A DNA stretch of 64,000 bases, taken from Lentibacillus daqui (lineage in GTDB: Bacteria; Bacillota; Bacilli; Bacillales; Amphibacillaceae). The position numbers were made by a program, and so were the translations under genes. The stretch covers positions 1,116,001 through 1,180,000 of the forward strand of contig NZ_CP114176.1 of assembly GCF_027186265.1 (NCBI RefSeq). Direction: 5' to 3'. The notes beneath the pieces were generated by a model that worked only from the letters and a program-made list of their open reading frames with translations, searched no databases and was not told where the DNA came from. Shown here in pieces: positions 34,208 through 43,256 of the stretch (position 1 is the stretch's first letter; each line of letters begins with the position of its first letter).

Positions 34208-34714
34208 ATGGTAGAAATTAGAATGGCTAGGTTAAAGGACGTTGAAGGGATAGCCAAGGTATGTATTGATGCTAATAGAGATACTTATAAATATACGCAC
34301 TCAGAAGAATTTATTGAAAGAACAATAAGTGAATTTTATAATTATAAAAGAATAAAACAAGAGGTATTACATACTTCCTCCAGCTGGCAAGGATGGTTTG
34401 TGGCTATTGAAAACGATAAAGTTGTAGGTGCAATTGGAGGAGGAATGATTAATGATGAAAAGGGTGAAATATTTGTTTTATATCTTGATATTAATAAAAG
34501 AAGAGAAGGAATTGGGACACTTCTATTAAATTACTTGACGGATATTCAGAAGAAAGACGGTGCCTTAGAACAATGGGTTTCGGTTGCGAAAGGGAATCAA
34601 AAAGGTATTCCTTTTTATGAAGCGAAAGGATTTAAACGTGTAAAGGAAATAAAGAGTTTTGAATCAGCAGAGAATGAAAATTATACTTCATATCGGTACT
34701 CGAGAAATATATAA
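34208..34714 (+). CDS. GNAT-family N-acetyltransferase 2
   Basis: The 168-residue protein is a paralogue of the preceding acetyltransferase, sharing the D-V-x-x-I-x-x-x-C opening, I-N-K-R-R-E-G-I-G-T-L-L-L-N near residue 98 and I-P-F-Y-E-A-K-G-F near 136. AGGAGG precedes two consecutive ATGs at 34205 and 34208. It is the last gene of the AT-rich operon. Having two related GNATs in one cluster suggests gene duplication with either two modification sites or a self-immunity role; this is inference. Confidence 0.8.
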   Translation: MVEIRMARLKDVEGIAKVCIDANRDTYKYTHSEEFIERTISEFYNYKRIKQEVLHTSSSWQGWFVAIENDKVVGAIGGGMINDEKGEIFVLYLDINKRREGIGTLLLNYLTDIQKKDGALEQWVSVAKGNQKGIPFYEAKGFKRVKEIKSFESAENENYTSYRYSRNI

Positions 34715-34807
34715 ATTTTACCAACAGATAACCAATTTCACATAAACGTTATATAAAATTAATTTTTTAAACCTCAATAAAAGAAGCAAGTTTGAAACAA
34801 AAAAATT

Positions 34808-34866
34808 CAAGAATAGGCATCAAAAATTCTCCGTAAATTATCGGAACTTTTTGATGACTATTCTTG
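34808..34866. terminator. Long imperfect hairpin after the RiPP operon
   Basis: CAAGAATAG with CATCAAAAA pairs with TTTTTGATG and CTATTCTTG, with small bulges, followed by little T. It lies between the last acetyltransferase and topB and probably marks the operon end or an old repeat. Confidence 0.5.
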
Positions 34867-35011
34867 TTGGAGTAAATATATTTCTTTTGGTAAAGAACTT
34901 AAAAGAAGTATGCATGGAATTCAAATTCAAGCAATTAATCAAGCCAGCCGACTTTCTCTCCAATTCATGCTAAAATAGCCTTAAAGATTTTTTTACAGAG
35001 AGGATTTTTAC

Positions 35012-37186
35012 ATGAGTAAAACGGTTGTACTAGCAGAAAAACCGTCTGTCGGCAGAGATATTGCCCGAGTATTAAAATGTACGAAAAAAGGAAATGGTTT
35101 CATGGAAGGCGCTAATTATATTGTGACCTGGGCGCTTGGACATTTGGTAACCTTAGCTGATCCAGAGGTTTATGATGATAAATATAAAACATGGAAACTG
35201 GACGACCTGCCAATGCTTCCACAACATTTGAAGTTGGTTGTGATGAAAAAAACCGGCAAACAATTTAATGCTGTAAAAACACAGTTGAACCGAAAAGACG
35301 TAAAAGATGTAGTGATTGCTACAGATGCAGGGCGGGAGGGAGAACTTGTTGCCCGCTGGATTATTGATAAGGCACATGTAAAAAAGCCAATTAAACGGCT
35401 ATGGATTTCATCCGTTACCGATAAAGCAATTCGTGACGGATTTAACCATTTAAAACCGGGAAGCCAATTTCAAAATCTGTATGCATCAGCAGTTGCCCGC
35501 TCGGAAGCGGATTGGTATGTAGGATTGAATGCGACCCGTGCATTGACAACCAAATTTAACGCACAATTATCAAGTGGCCGGGTACAGACTCCGACACTGG
35601 CAATGATCGATGCCAGAGAAAAAGAAATTCAAGCATTTAAACCAGAAACATTTTATGGACTGGAAGCTAAAACACAAAAAGGCTTCAAATTAATCTGGCG
35701 GGATGCGAAAAATAATAGCCGGATATTCTCCAAAGACAAGGCGGATCGTCTGTTGGAAGGGGTCAAAAATAAACCGGCAACCGTTGTAAGTGTGGATAAG
35801 ACGTTCAAAAAAAAGCACGCGCCGCAGCTATATGACTTGACTGAATTACAGCGTGATGCCAACCGGATTTTCAACTTTTCTGGAAAACAAACACTGTCAC
35901 TCATGCAGAAATTATATGAACAACATAAAGTGCTTACCTATCCACGGACCGATTCACGGGTCATCTCAACGGATATTGTTCCGACATTGAAGGATCGGGT
36001 TAAGGCATGTGGTGTTGACCAATACGCCAAAATTGCCGGAAAAGTGTTAAACCGGGACTTCAAGTTGCCAAAATCAGTAGTGGATAATAGCAAGGTGTCT
36101 GATCACCATGCTATCATTCCAACCGAACAGCCGGTGGTGCTTGCAGATTTAAGTGATCAGGAACGAAAAATATACGACTTGGTTGTCAAACGCTTTTTAG
36201 CAGTACTTTCAGAGCCGTATGAATATGAACAAACAACCATTGTCGCTGAAATTGGCAAAGAACATTTCACTGCCAAAGGAAAAATTGTCAAGAAACAAGG
36301 CTGGAAGGAAATTTATGATAGAAGTAGTGCTGAAAACGAAGATGATGTGGATGATCAGCGCTTGCCGGCTGTGAAAAAAGGTGATGTGTTTACTAATTTA
36401 CGGTTGACCAGGACAAGTGGCGAAACGAAACCACCAGAACGTTTTACTGAAGGCGGATTACTGCAAGCGATGGAAAATCCCGTTCGCTTTATGGCCAAGG
36501 ATGAACGGCATTTAGCTGGCACGATCAATAAAACCGGTGGACTGGGAACCGTTGCGACCCGTGCCGATATTATTGAAAAATTATTCAATAGCCAGTATAT
36601 GGAAATGAAAGGGAAGCATATTTTTATCACTTCTAAAGGACGGCAGTTGCTCGATTTGGTACCGGAAAAGTTGCAATCCCCAGCTTTAACTGCAGAATGG
36701 GAACAAAAACTTGGTGCAATTGCGGATGGTAAATTGAATAAAGAACGCTTTATTGCCGAAATGAAGGAATATGCCAAAGAGGTTGTGCACGAGATCAAGA
36801 CAAGTGACGCGACTTTCAAGCATGATAACATGACCGGTACCAAGTGCCCGAAATGTGGAAAACTGATGATGGAAATTAAAAATAGACATGGTCGTATGCT
36901 TGTTTGTCAGGATCGGTCATGTAACGGTAAAAAGAATATCGCCAAATATACCAATGCACGTTGCCCTAATTGCCATAAGCGCATGGAACTACGCGGTGAA
37001 GGGGAAGGACAAATGTTTGTTTGTAAATGTGGACACAGAGAAAAGCTGTCAACCTTCAACCAGCGTAAACAACAAGAGAAAAAGAATCATGTATCCAAAA
37101 AAGACGTCAACAAGTATTTGAAAAAACAGGATGATGGATTTAAAAATAATGCACTTGCCGAACAACTGGCGAAGTTGAAAAAATAA
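35012..37186 (+). CDS. topB: DNA topoisomerase III
   Basis: The 724-residue type IA topoisomerase relaxes or decatenates DNA by single-strand passage. It starts MSKTVVLAEKPSVGRDIA, the Toprim domain, with the metal motif D-A-G-R-E-G-E-L near residue 105. The S-S-G-R-V-Q-T-P-T-L motif lies near 190 and the active-site tyrosine in L-T-Y-P-R-T-D-S-R near 310. Two C-terminal zinc-ribbon-like clusters (C-P-K-C-G..C and C-P-N-C..C-K-C-G) lie beyond 610. Length is normal. Its GC content is higher than that of the island before it, suggesting a return to core genome. Confidence 0.95.
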   Translation: MSKTVVLAEKPSVGRDIARVLKCTKKGNGFMEGANYIVTWALGHLVTLADPEVYDDKYKTWKLDDLPMLPQHLKLVVMKKTGKQFNAVKTQLNRKDVKDVVIATDAGREGELVARWIIDKAHVKKPIKRLWISSVTDKAIRDGFNHLKPGSQFQNLYASAVARSEADWYVGLNATRALTTKFNAQLSSGRVQTPTLAMIDAREKEIQAFKPETFYGLEAKTQKGFKLIWRDAKNNSRIFSKDKADRLLEGVKNKPATVVSVDKTFKKKHAPQLYDLTELQRDANRIFNFSGKQTLSLMQKLYEQHKVLTYPRTDSRVISTDIVPTLKDRVKACGVDQYAKIAGKVLNRDFKLPKSVVDNSKVSDHHAIIPTEQPVVLADLSDQERKIYDLVVKRFLAVLSEPYEYEQTTIVAEIGKEHFTAKGKIVKKQGWKEIYDRSSAENEDDVDDQRLPAVKKGDVFTNLRLTRTSGETKPPERFTEGGLLQAMENPVRFMAKDERHLAGTINKTGGLGTVATRADIIEKLFNSQYMEMKGKHIFITSKGRQLLDLVPEKLQSPALTAEWEQKLGAIADGKLNKERFIAEMKEYAKEVVHEIKTSDATFKHDNMTGTKCPKCGKLMMEIKNRHGRMLVCQDRSCNGKKNIAKYTNARCPNCHKRMELRGEGEGQMFVCKCGHREKLSTFNQRKQQEKKNHVSKKDVNKYLKKQDDGFKNNALAEQLAKLKK

Positions 37187-37205
37187 CCCTATTATTGTTA
37201 ATAGA

Positions 37206-37239
37206 AAAGGCGAATGAAGCGCACCCTTCATTCGCCTTT
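37206..37239 (+). terminator. Intrinsic terminator after topB
   Basis: AAAGGCGAATGAA is perfectly complementary to TTCATTCGCCTTT around an 8-base loop, 20 bases after the topoisomerase stop. Confidence 0.85.
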
Positions 37240-37241
37240 AG

Positions 37242-37575
37242 TATGGATAAACATGAATGGTATAAGTAATAACTGTACTCCATGATTGAAAAGAAGCGAA
37301 CGGCCCCTTTTTTAAAAACCCCATTTTTGTATAAGATAAATAATATTATTTTTATAATTTGATTAATTTGCACAATGACATGAGCTATTTGGAACTTTAC
37401 ACTGTAACAAAAGGTGGTGTAAATCCAAAATGATGCAAATAAGCTTTATCGCAAATGAAATGCTTCAAGCTATCACGACCCCAAGATTCAAACGTACAAA
37501 CAGTAGACTATTACATGACAGCGTATAAATGTGTACTAACATTTACGGCTGAAAAAAACGAGGTGCTTAAAATTT
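37242..37575. other. Intergenic region upstream of the purine/allantoin locus
   Basis: About 330 AT-rich bases with no supported gene. A small hairpin CTTTACAC...GGTGTAAA occurs near 37395-37424. The promoter of the isomerase-like gene and any PucR site should lie here, but no consensus could be fixed by eye. Confidence 0.4.
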
Positions 37576-38424
37576 ATGAAAAAAGGTATAAGTGATGCGA
37601 ACTTTATTCCCGATTTGGGGACGGATAAGTTTTTGGAAGCTGCAAGCAAAGCGGGTTACGAAGGTGTTGAGCTCAATTTACGTGAACAGGGTGGAGACAT
37701 TACAACGGAAATGTCTGGAGCAAAAGCTAGAAAACTGGTGCATCTTGCAGAACATTATCGTATTGAAATAGCTAGTTTAACAACGGGATTACTCAATGAC
37801 TTTCCACTATCCTCCAATGATCCGAGTGTTCGTCAAAAAGGAATGTATATTGGCGAAAAATTAATTGACTTTGCATCTGAAATGGGGGTAGAAATAGTGC
37901 AAATGACCCCAGGCGTAACTTATGCTGGCACTCCTTATCAAATATCTTATGAACGAGCGAAAGAGGCATTTATGGAATTGGGGGATAAAGCAGCAGCTGC
38001 CGGTATAACCATTGGAATCGAGAATGTTTGCAAAAAATTTTTGGCAAGTCCTTTGGAATTCAACAATTTTCTTAATGATATCAATCACCAATCTGTTCAG
38101 GTTTATTTTGACAATGGAAACGCCCTTGCAACAGGGTATCCTGAGCACTATGTCAATATGTTGGGAGATCGTTTCGTGTCTATGCATGTGAAGGATTTCC
38201 GGCTGTCGGTTGGAGATTTCGTCCCAATTATGGAAGGTGATACGAACTGGCCTGCCATGATGAGTGCACTAAATGATATCCCTTACGAAGGTTATCTGAT
38301 TGCGACGCCACCTTATCCATATCCGAATTGCCATTACCGCCATATGGAGAAGTTCTCACAAGACTTAACAACGATCCTGAATTTGATCAAGATCAATGAA
38401 AAAGGGGAAACGGATACGGTTTAA
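37576..38424 (+). CDS. Sugar phosphate isomerase/epimerase-like TIM-barrel protein
   Basis: The 282-residue protein belongs to the xylose-isomerase-like TIM barrel (AP endonuclease 2) superfamily. Metal ligands are suggested by I-G-I-E-N-V near residue 142, V-Y-F-D-N-G-N-A near 177 and S-M-H-V-K-D-F near 205, typical of hydroxypyruvate isomerase or pentulose-5-phosphate 3-epimerase relatives. GAGGTG precedes the ATG. It is immediately upstream of pucG on the same strand (98 bases). No glyoxylate carboligase is nearby, so a hydroxypyruvate isomerase role is possible but unsupported. Confidence 0.78.
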   Translation: MKKGISDANFIPDLGTDKFLEAASKAGYEGVELNLREQGGDITTEMSGAKARKLVHLAEHYRIEIASLTTGLLNDFPLSSNDPSVRQKGMYIGEKLIDFASEMGVEIVQMTPGVTYAGTPYQISYERAKEAFMELGDKAAAAGITIGIENVCKKFLASPLEFNNFLNDINHQSVQVYFDNGNALATGYPEHYVNMLGDRFVSMHVKDFRLSVGDFVPIMEGDTNWPAMMSALNDIPYEGYLIATPPYPYPNCHYRHMEKFSQDLTTILNLIKINEKGETDTV

Positions 38425-38522
38425 ACGGCTTCCAATGTAAAGATATATATTGCAAAACACGATATAAAAAATTAACTATCGTACACCTAAATACATGCAT
38501 ATAAAGGAAAGGAGAACGAAAC

Positions 38523-39761
38523 ATGGAATATCAAGAATTAAATTTGCCGTCCAGAACGATTATGACACCTGGTCCGGTAGAGGCTGACCCGCGTGTTTTA
38601 AGGGCACTCTCTACTCCGATTATCGGACAATTTGACCCGCAATTTTTAAATTTAATGGATGAAACGTCAGATCTTTTGCGTTATGTTTTTCAAACGTCCA
38701 ACCATCGAGCATTTCCAGTTGATGGTACTTCGCGATCCGGACTCGAGGCTGTTCTTACCAGTATTATAGAGCCGGGGGATAAAGTGCTTGTTCCTGTGTT
38801 TGGTCGTTTCGGTTATTTGCTGACCGAAATGGTGGATCGTGCAGGTGGACAAACACATATGATGGAGGCGGAATGGGGTCAAGTGTATGACCCACAGGAT
38901 GTAATAGCCGAGATTAAGAAAATAAACCCAAAAGTAGTTGCTGTTGTCCACGGGGAAACATCGACTGGACGCATGCAGCCCCTTGAAGAAATTGGTGCGT
39001 TTTGCCGGGAAAATGATATCTTGTTTGTAGTAGATGCGGTAGCAACGCTTGCTGGTGTTGAATTTAATACAGATGAATGGAATGTAGATGCCGTAATCAC
39101 AGGGACACAAAAATGTCTTGCTGTCCCAACTGGAATGGCACCCCTTACTTACAATGATCGTATAGAGGAAATCTTACTGGCACGTAAAAAGATTGAACGC
39201 GGCTTATCATATGATGCGGTGAACGACAAAAAAGTCCAGAGTAACTACTTTGATTTAAGCCAAATCCAGGATTACTGGTCCCCTGACCGTTTAAATCACC
39301 ATACTGAATCAACAACCATGCTATATGCTTTGCGTGAAGGTTTGCGTGTGATAAAGGAGGAGGGGATAAAGAGTCGTATTGACCGTCACACCAAGCACGG
39401 GAAGGCGCTGTCTTTAGGGTTGAAAGCAATGGGGGTAGAGTTATTTGGCGAAGAAGAAAATAAACTGCCTGTTGTTACCATTGTGAAGGTTCCTGAAGGG
39501 ATAAGTGAACAGGCAGTGCGACAAACCATGCTAAACCAATTTGGCATAGAGATTGCCGGGGCATTTGGGCCACTAAAAGGAAAAGTATGGCGAATCGGCT
39601 CCATGGGTTATAGCAGCAGAAAAAACAACATTTTACGTGTTCTTAGTGCGTTAGAATCAACGTTGACCTACTTTGGTGCAAAGGTAAACAAGGGTGACGC
39701 AGTACAGGCAACATTAGAATATTATGCAGAAGCGGACAACCCTGTTATTTATAAAGTTTAA
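38523..39761 (+). CDS. pucG: (S)-ureidoglycine-glyoxylate aminotransferase
   Basis: The 412-residue class V aminotransferase resembles Bacillus subtilis PucG, which transfers the amino group of (S)-ureidoglycine to glyoxylate, giving oxalurate and glycine. It starts with the M-T-P-G-P-V-E motif near residue 16. The PLP lysine lies in T-G-T-Q-K-C-L near 198, and the family G-T-S-R-S-G motif near 69. GAAAGGAGA precedes the ATG. A terminator follows, separating it from allC. Here it coexists with allE and allD, which form an alternative route to the same product. Confidence 0.9.
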   Translation: MEYQELNLPSRTIMTPGPVEADPRVLRALSTPIIGQFDPQFLNLMDETSDLLRYVFQTSNHRAFPVDGTSRSGLEAVLTSIIEPGDKVLVPVFGRFGYLLTEMVDRAGGQTHMMEAEWGQVYDPQDVIAEIKKINPKVVAVVHGETSTGRMQPLEEIGAFCRENDILFVVDAVATLAGVEFNTDEWNVDAVITGTQKCLAVPTGMAPLTYNDRIEEILLARKKIERGLSYDAVNDKKVQSNYFDLSQIQDYWSPDRLNHHTESTTMLYALREGLRVIKEEGIKSRIDRHTKHGKALSLGLKAMGVELFGEEENKLPVVTIVKVPEGISEQAVRQTMLNQFGIEIAGAFGPLKGKVWRIGSMGYSSRKNNILRVLSALESTLTYFGAKVNKGDAVQATLEYYAEADNPVIYKV

Positions 39762-39774
39762 CAGCTAATTTCCA

Positions 39775-39807
39775 AAGCAGTGTTTGAACAAACAAACACT
39801 GCTTTTT
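39775..39807 (+). terminator. Intrinsic terminator after pucG
   Basis: AAAGCAGTGTTTG pairs with CAAACACTGCTTT around a 5-base loop, followed by TTTTC. Confidence 0.85.
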
Positions 39808-39962
39808 CAAAAGGTAAGGGAAATTCAGGTTCTATCCTGCAGGGGATTATTCACTTTGTTCAAAAATAATTTGAATAATTGTTTGAGTTGGATAATTATT
39901 TCTTTATCGGTTTCAAGTATACTTAACATTGAAAAGATAAACGTTTTTTTATTAACAGTGCG

Positions 39963-40162
39963 TGTTTAAAAAGGAGGATAAAAAGGACCGAGAAGTTCTA
40001 GGCGGCGTAGCTTTGAGCACCGGAGTGTACATAAAAGGTACATGAGGAGCGGAAAAGCAAGCCAACGAGCTTCAAAGGAAGGCCGACTAAAAACGGGCTT
40101 GCGCTCAGGCGTCGGCATACCCCTTTTGAAGGGGCATGTCATTTTTACCGGACTTTTTGAAC
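39963..40162. repeat. Long copy of the GTTCAAAAAGG-ended repeat (copy B)
   Basis: The 200-base unit starts GTTTAAAAAGGAGGATAAAAA and ends TTTTTACCGGACTTTTTGAAC, matching the ends of copy A at 20006-20083. The interior is GC-richer, carries the hairpin CCCCTTTTGAAGGGG near its right end and no reading frame, and looks structured. It lies between the pucG terminator and allC, so it may affect or carry transcription of the allantoin operon. Confidence 0.65.
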
Positions 40163-40201
40163 ATCCTCTAACAGGAACCTGTTTTTAAAGGGAGATGTGG
40201 C

Positions 40202-41446
40202 ATGAAAACAAGGATATATGAAGATTTAGGCAGGGAATGCCAAAATAAACTCGAGTGGCTGGCAGATATGAGCCGTGATCCCGGAGGCGGTGTTTCGAGA
40301 CTACTATATAGTGCGGAATGGGTAGAAACACAACAAGCGTTAAAAACATTGTTTAATCAGGAAGGTTTGAAGACATATTTCGATGAGATAGGAAACTTGT
40401 TTGGAAGATTGGAAGGTAAAAACACCAACGATGAGACCATATTAACAGGTTCGCATATTGATACTGTTAAAAACGGCGGGATGTATGATGGACAGTTTGG
40501 TATCGTAGCAGGTTTTATGGCAATTAAATATTTACAAGAAAACTTTGGAAGGCCATACCGCAACATAGAAGTTGTTTCATTGGCCGAGGAAGAAGGAAGC
40601 CGTTTTCCCTTTACCTTTTGGGGTTCGAAAAATATCGCCGGAACGGTAAATGCTGCAGAGGTAAATGAACTCAAAGATGCAAAAGGTAATGTATTCGGAG
40701 ACGTGATCAAACAAGCAGGCTTTGACTATAAACCAATTGATAAGACACGTGATGACCTAAAAGCATTTATTGAAGTTCACGTAGAGCAGGGTAATATTCT
40801 GGAAACAGAAAAAGTACCGGTGGGGATCGTCCAGCATATTACCGGCCAGCGCAGATTTACAATTTCCGTCAAGGGACAGGCGAATCATGCCGGAACAACG
40901 CCAATGGGTTATCGTAAAGATGCAATGAATATAGCTGCCCGAATGATAACGGCAATTAATGATTTAGCTGTTGCCTACGGTGATCCAATGGTGGCAACCA
41001 TTGGAAGTATTGCGCTTGAACCAAATACGGTAAATGTTGTTCCAGGAAAAGCAACATTTACGATCGATGTACGACATACGCAAAAAGAAATATTGGTTCA
41101 ATTTACTGATGATTTACGCGCCAGATTAAATGCTATTGCAGAACAGTTTGGTGCAGAACTTGAAATAGACATGTATATGGATGCCGATCCTGTGGCAATG
41201 GACCCGGGAATTGTCCGTGTTATCAGAAACACGTGCGATAAAAATAAGATGAATTACAAGATGATGCACAGCGGTGCCGGACATGACTCGCAAATAATGG
41301 CCCAGGCAATGCCAACTGCGATGATTTTTGTGCCAAGCCGAAATGGTATCAGCCACTCACCAGATGAATTCACTGATGTAAAGGATCTGGCTGAAGGTGT
41401 AAAAGCATTGATTGGCACACTTTATGAACTCGGTTATCAAAAATGA
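40202..41446 (+). CDS. allC: Allantoate amidohydrolase
   Basis: The 414-residue M20-family amidohydrolase converts allantoate to (S)-ureidoglycine, CO2 and ammonia. Metal ligands are visible: G-S-H-I-D-T-V near residue 80, Y-D-G-Q-F-G near 91, E-E-E-G-S-R-F near 125, E-V-H-V-E-Q-G near 193, and S-H-S-P-D-E near 382. The dimerisation lid A-N-H-A-G-T-T-P-M lies near 228. GGGAGATG precedes the ATG. It is the first gene of a seven-gene run (allC-allF-allG-arcC-allE-allD-allB), and its stop overlaps the open frame of allF. Confidence 0.94.
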   Translation: MKTRIYEDLGRECQNKLEWLADMSRDPGGGVSRLLYSAEWVETQQALKTLFNQEGLKTYFDEIGNLFGRLEGKNTNDETILTGSHIDTVKNGGMYDGQFGIVAGFMAIKYLQENFGRPYRNIEVVSLAEEEGSRFPFTFWGSKNIAGTVNAAEVNELKDAKGNVFGDVIKQAGFDYKPIDKTRDDLKAFIEVHVEQGNILETEKVPVGIVQHITGQRRFTISVKGQANHAGTTPMGYRKDAMNIAARMITAINDLAVAYGDPMVATIGSIALEPNTVNVVPGKATFTIDVRHTQKEILVQFTDDLRARLNAIAEQFGAELEIDMYMDADPVAMDPGIVRVIRNTCDKNKMNYKMMHSGAGHDSQIMAQAMPTAMIFVPSRNGISHSPDEFTDVKDLAEGVKALIGTLYELGYQK

Positions 41447-41481
41447 GGTATGTAACAGATGAAGGTATTGGAGGGAAGAAT

Positions 41482-43194
41482 TTGCTTTATACCGTAATTA
41501 AAAAAAATCTGTATCAAGATTCCGTCAATCTTATGTTACTTACAAACTATTTATCCGAAATGGACAATATTAATCAAGTTTCTATCATGATGGGAACACC
41601 AGCCAACAAAGATATTTTTAGAGGATCAGGACTCTATACGCCGGAACTGGATACGGCAAATCCAAACGATTTATGTATTGTTGCCGATGCATCAGATAAG
41701 GAAATGGTTGATCAACTTATCCTGGAAGTCGATAGTTTCCTCGCGAATCAATCATCAACATCAAAAGAGAAATCTATTTCTGTTGTTCGAACGTGGGAAA
41801 TGGCTGAAAATAAATTGCCAAATGCAGATTTGGCAGTCATTTCAATTGCTGGTGAATATGCAGCATCCGAGGCAAACAAAGCACTTGATCGGAATCTTCA
41901 TGTGTTTTTGTTCAGTGATAATGTCAGTTTGGATGATGAATTGCAGCTAAAGAGGCGAGCAGAAGAAAAGGGGCTGCTCGTGATGGGGCCGGACTGTGGT
42001 ACTGGAATATTTAGTGGAGTCCCAATCGCATTTGCAAATGTGATTGAAGAAGGCAACATTGGCGTTGTTGGAGCATCCGGTACAGGTATTCAAGAAGTAA
42101 CATCGATCATTGGAAGACTTGGTGGGGGCATCTCTCATGCAATAGGAACCGGCGGGAGGGATCTGTCAGCAGAAATAGGTGGGATTACTACTATAAGAGG
42201 GTTGCAAATGTTAAACGCCGATCCAGAAACAGATGTCATTGTGTTTATTTCCAAACCGCCGGCACCTGAAATACGTGAAAAGGTTATCGAGGAATTTAAA
42301 AAACTCCATAAACCGGTTGTTGCTGTCTTTATGGGTGATAGACCCCAAAAACAGCATGATAACGTCTATTACACATGGACTTTACGAGATACGGCTTTAA
42401 AAGCTTTAGAACTTGCAGAAAAAAATCAAACAACTGCTGACCAACTTGTCGCAGATCATAAAGAATTGAGAGACATGAAGAAAAATCCAGAACAACTTCA
42501 TGTAAAAGGATTTTACTGTGGTGGTACGCTGGCACTTGAAGCAGCAATGATCCTCCGAGAGGCGTTCGATCTTCATGCGGTAAATGAACACCCGGAAGGC
42601 ATCATGTTGGACGATCAAGGATTTGAAGTCATTGATTTCGGCGATGATGCCTATACAAAAGGGCGAGCACATCCAATGATCGATCCAACATACCGAATGG
42701 AAAAAGTAAAAGAGGCAGCTGCTGACCCGAAAACAGCAATTATTTTACTAGATAATGTAATTGGATATGGCGCTCATGATAATGTCGCTGGAATATTAGC
42801 ACCAGTAATCCAAAAGGCAAAAGCTGAACGCAATATAATCTTCATTACTTCTGTAACCGGGACAGGACTTGATCCGCAAGTTTACGAGGACCAGGTAAAA
42901 AAATTGAAGGAGTCAGGTGCGATTGTTGCTGATAGTAACGCACAGGCAACAGCATTGGCAGTTGAAATCGTGAATTATTTAATTGGGGAAGAACGACCAG
43001 CAGCCAATAAAGATGAATCTCGGGAAGGCACAATTACAAACCTGATTTCGGCTAAACCAAATGTAATAAATATTGGCTTGTCCAGTTTTGCAGAAGCAAT
43101 TGAAAAGCATGGCGGTCAGGTTGTCCAGTATCAATGGGCACCAATCGCCGGTGGAAATAAACACTTTGCCAAGATATTAGAATTACTCAAATAG
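41482..43194 (+). CDS. allF: FdrA-type acyl-CoA-synthetase-like subunit of oxamic transcarbamylase
   Basis: The 570-residue protein is clearly FdrA, from a succinyl-CoA-synthetase-like fold with two Rossmann-type halves. Conserved strings are V-S-I-M-M-G-T-P-A-N-K near residue 30, K-G-L-L-V-M-G-P-D-C-G-T near 165, I-G-V-V-G-A-S-G-T-G near 195 and Y-Q-W-A-P-I-A-G-G-N-K at the end. In E. coli, FdrA, YlbE and YlbF have been assigned as AllF, AllG and AllH, the oxamic transcarbamylase that splits oxalurate into oxamate and carbamoyl phosphate. TTG 41482 with GGAGGG upstream aligns with the E. coli start better than ATG 41443. Confidence 0.9.
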   Translation: MLYTVIKKNLYQDSVNLMLLTNYLSEMDNINQVSIMMGTPANKDIFRGSGLYTPELDTANPNDLCIVADASDKEMVDQLILEVDSFLANQSSTSKEKSISVVRTWEMAENKLPNADLAVISIAGEYAASEANKALDRNLHVFLFSDNVSLDDELQLKRRAEEKGLLVMGPDCGTGIFSGVPIAFANVIEEGNIGVVGASGTGIQEVTSIIGRLGGGISHAIGTGGRDLSAEIGGITTIRGLQMLNADPETDVIVFISKPPAPEIREKVIEEFKKLHKPVVAVFMGDRPQKQHDNVYYTWTLRDTALKALELAEKNQTTADQLVADHKELRDMKKNPEQLHVKGFYCGGTLALEAAMILREAFDLHAVNEHPEGIMLDDQGFEVIDFGDDAYTKGRAHPMIDPTYRMEKVKEAAADPKTAIILLDNVIGYGAHDNVAGILAPVIQKAKAERNIIFITSVTGTGLDPQVYEDQVKKLKESGAIVADSNAQATALAVEIVNYLIGEERPAANKDESREGTITNLISAKPNVINIGLSSFAEAIEKHGGQVVQYQWAPIAGGNKHFAKILELLK

Positions 43195-43256
43195 TGGAGA
43201 TGCTCGCACGAAGAACTTGCCAATATGACAACTATAGTATAACGAGGGGGATTAAA

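Noticed and set aside
39784..39969. 61-codon frame after pucG
   Set aside because: It begins inside the pucG terminator stem, has no RBS and no protein-like composition. It is most likely non-coding.
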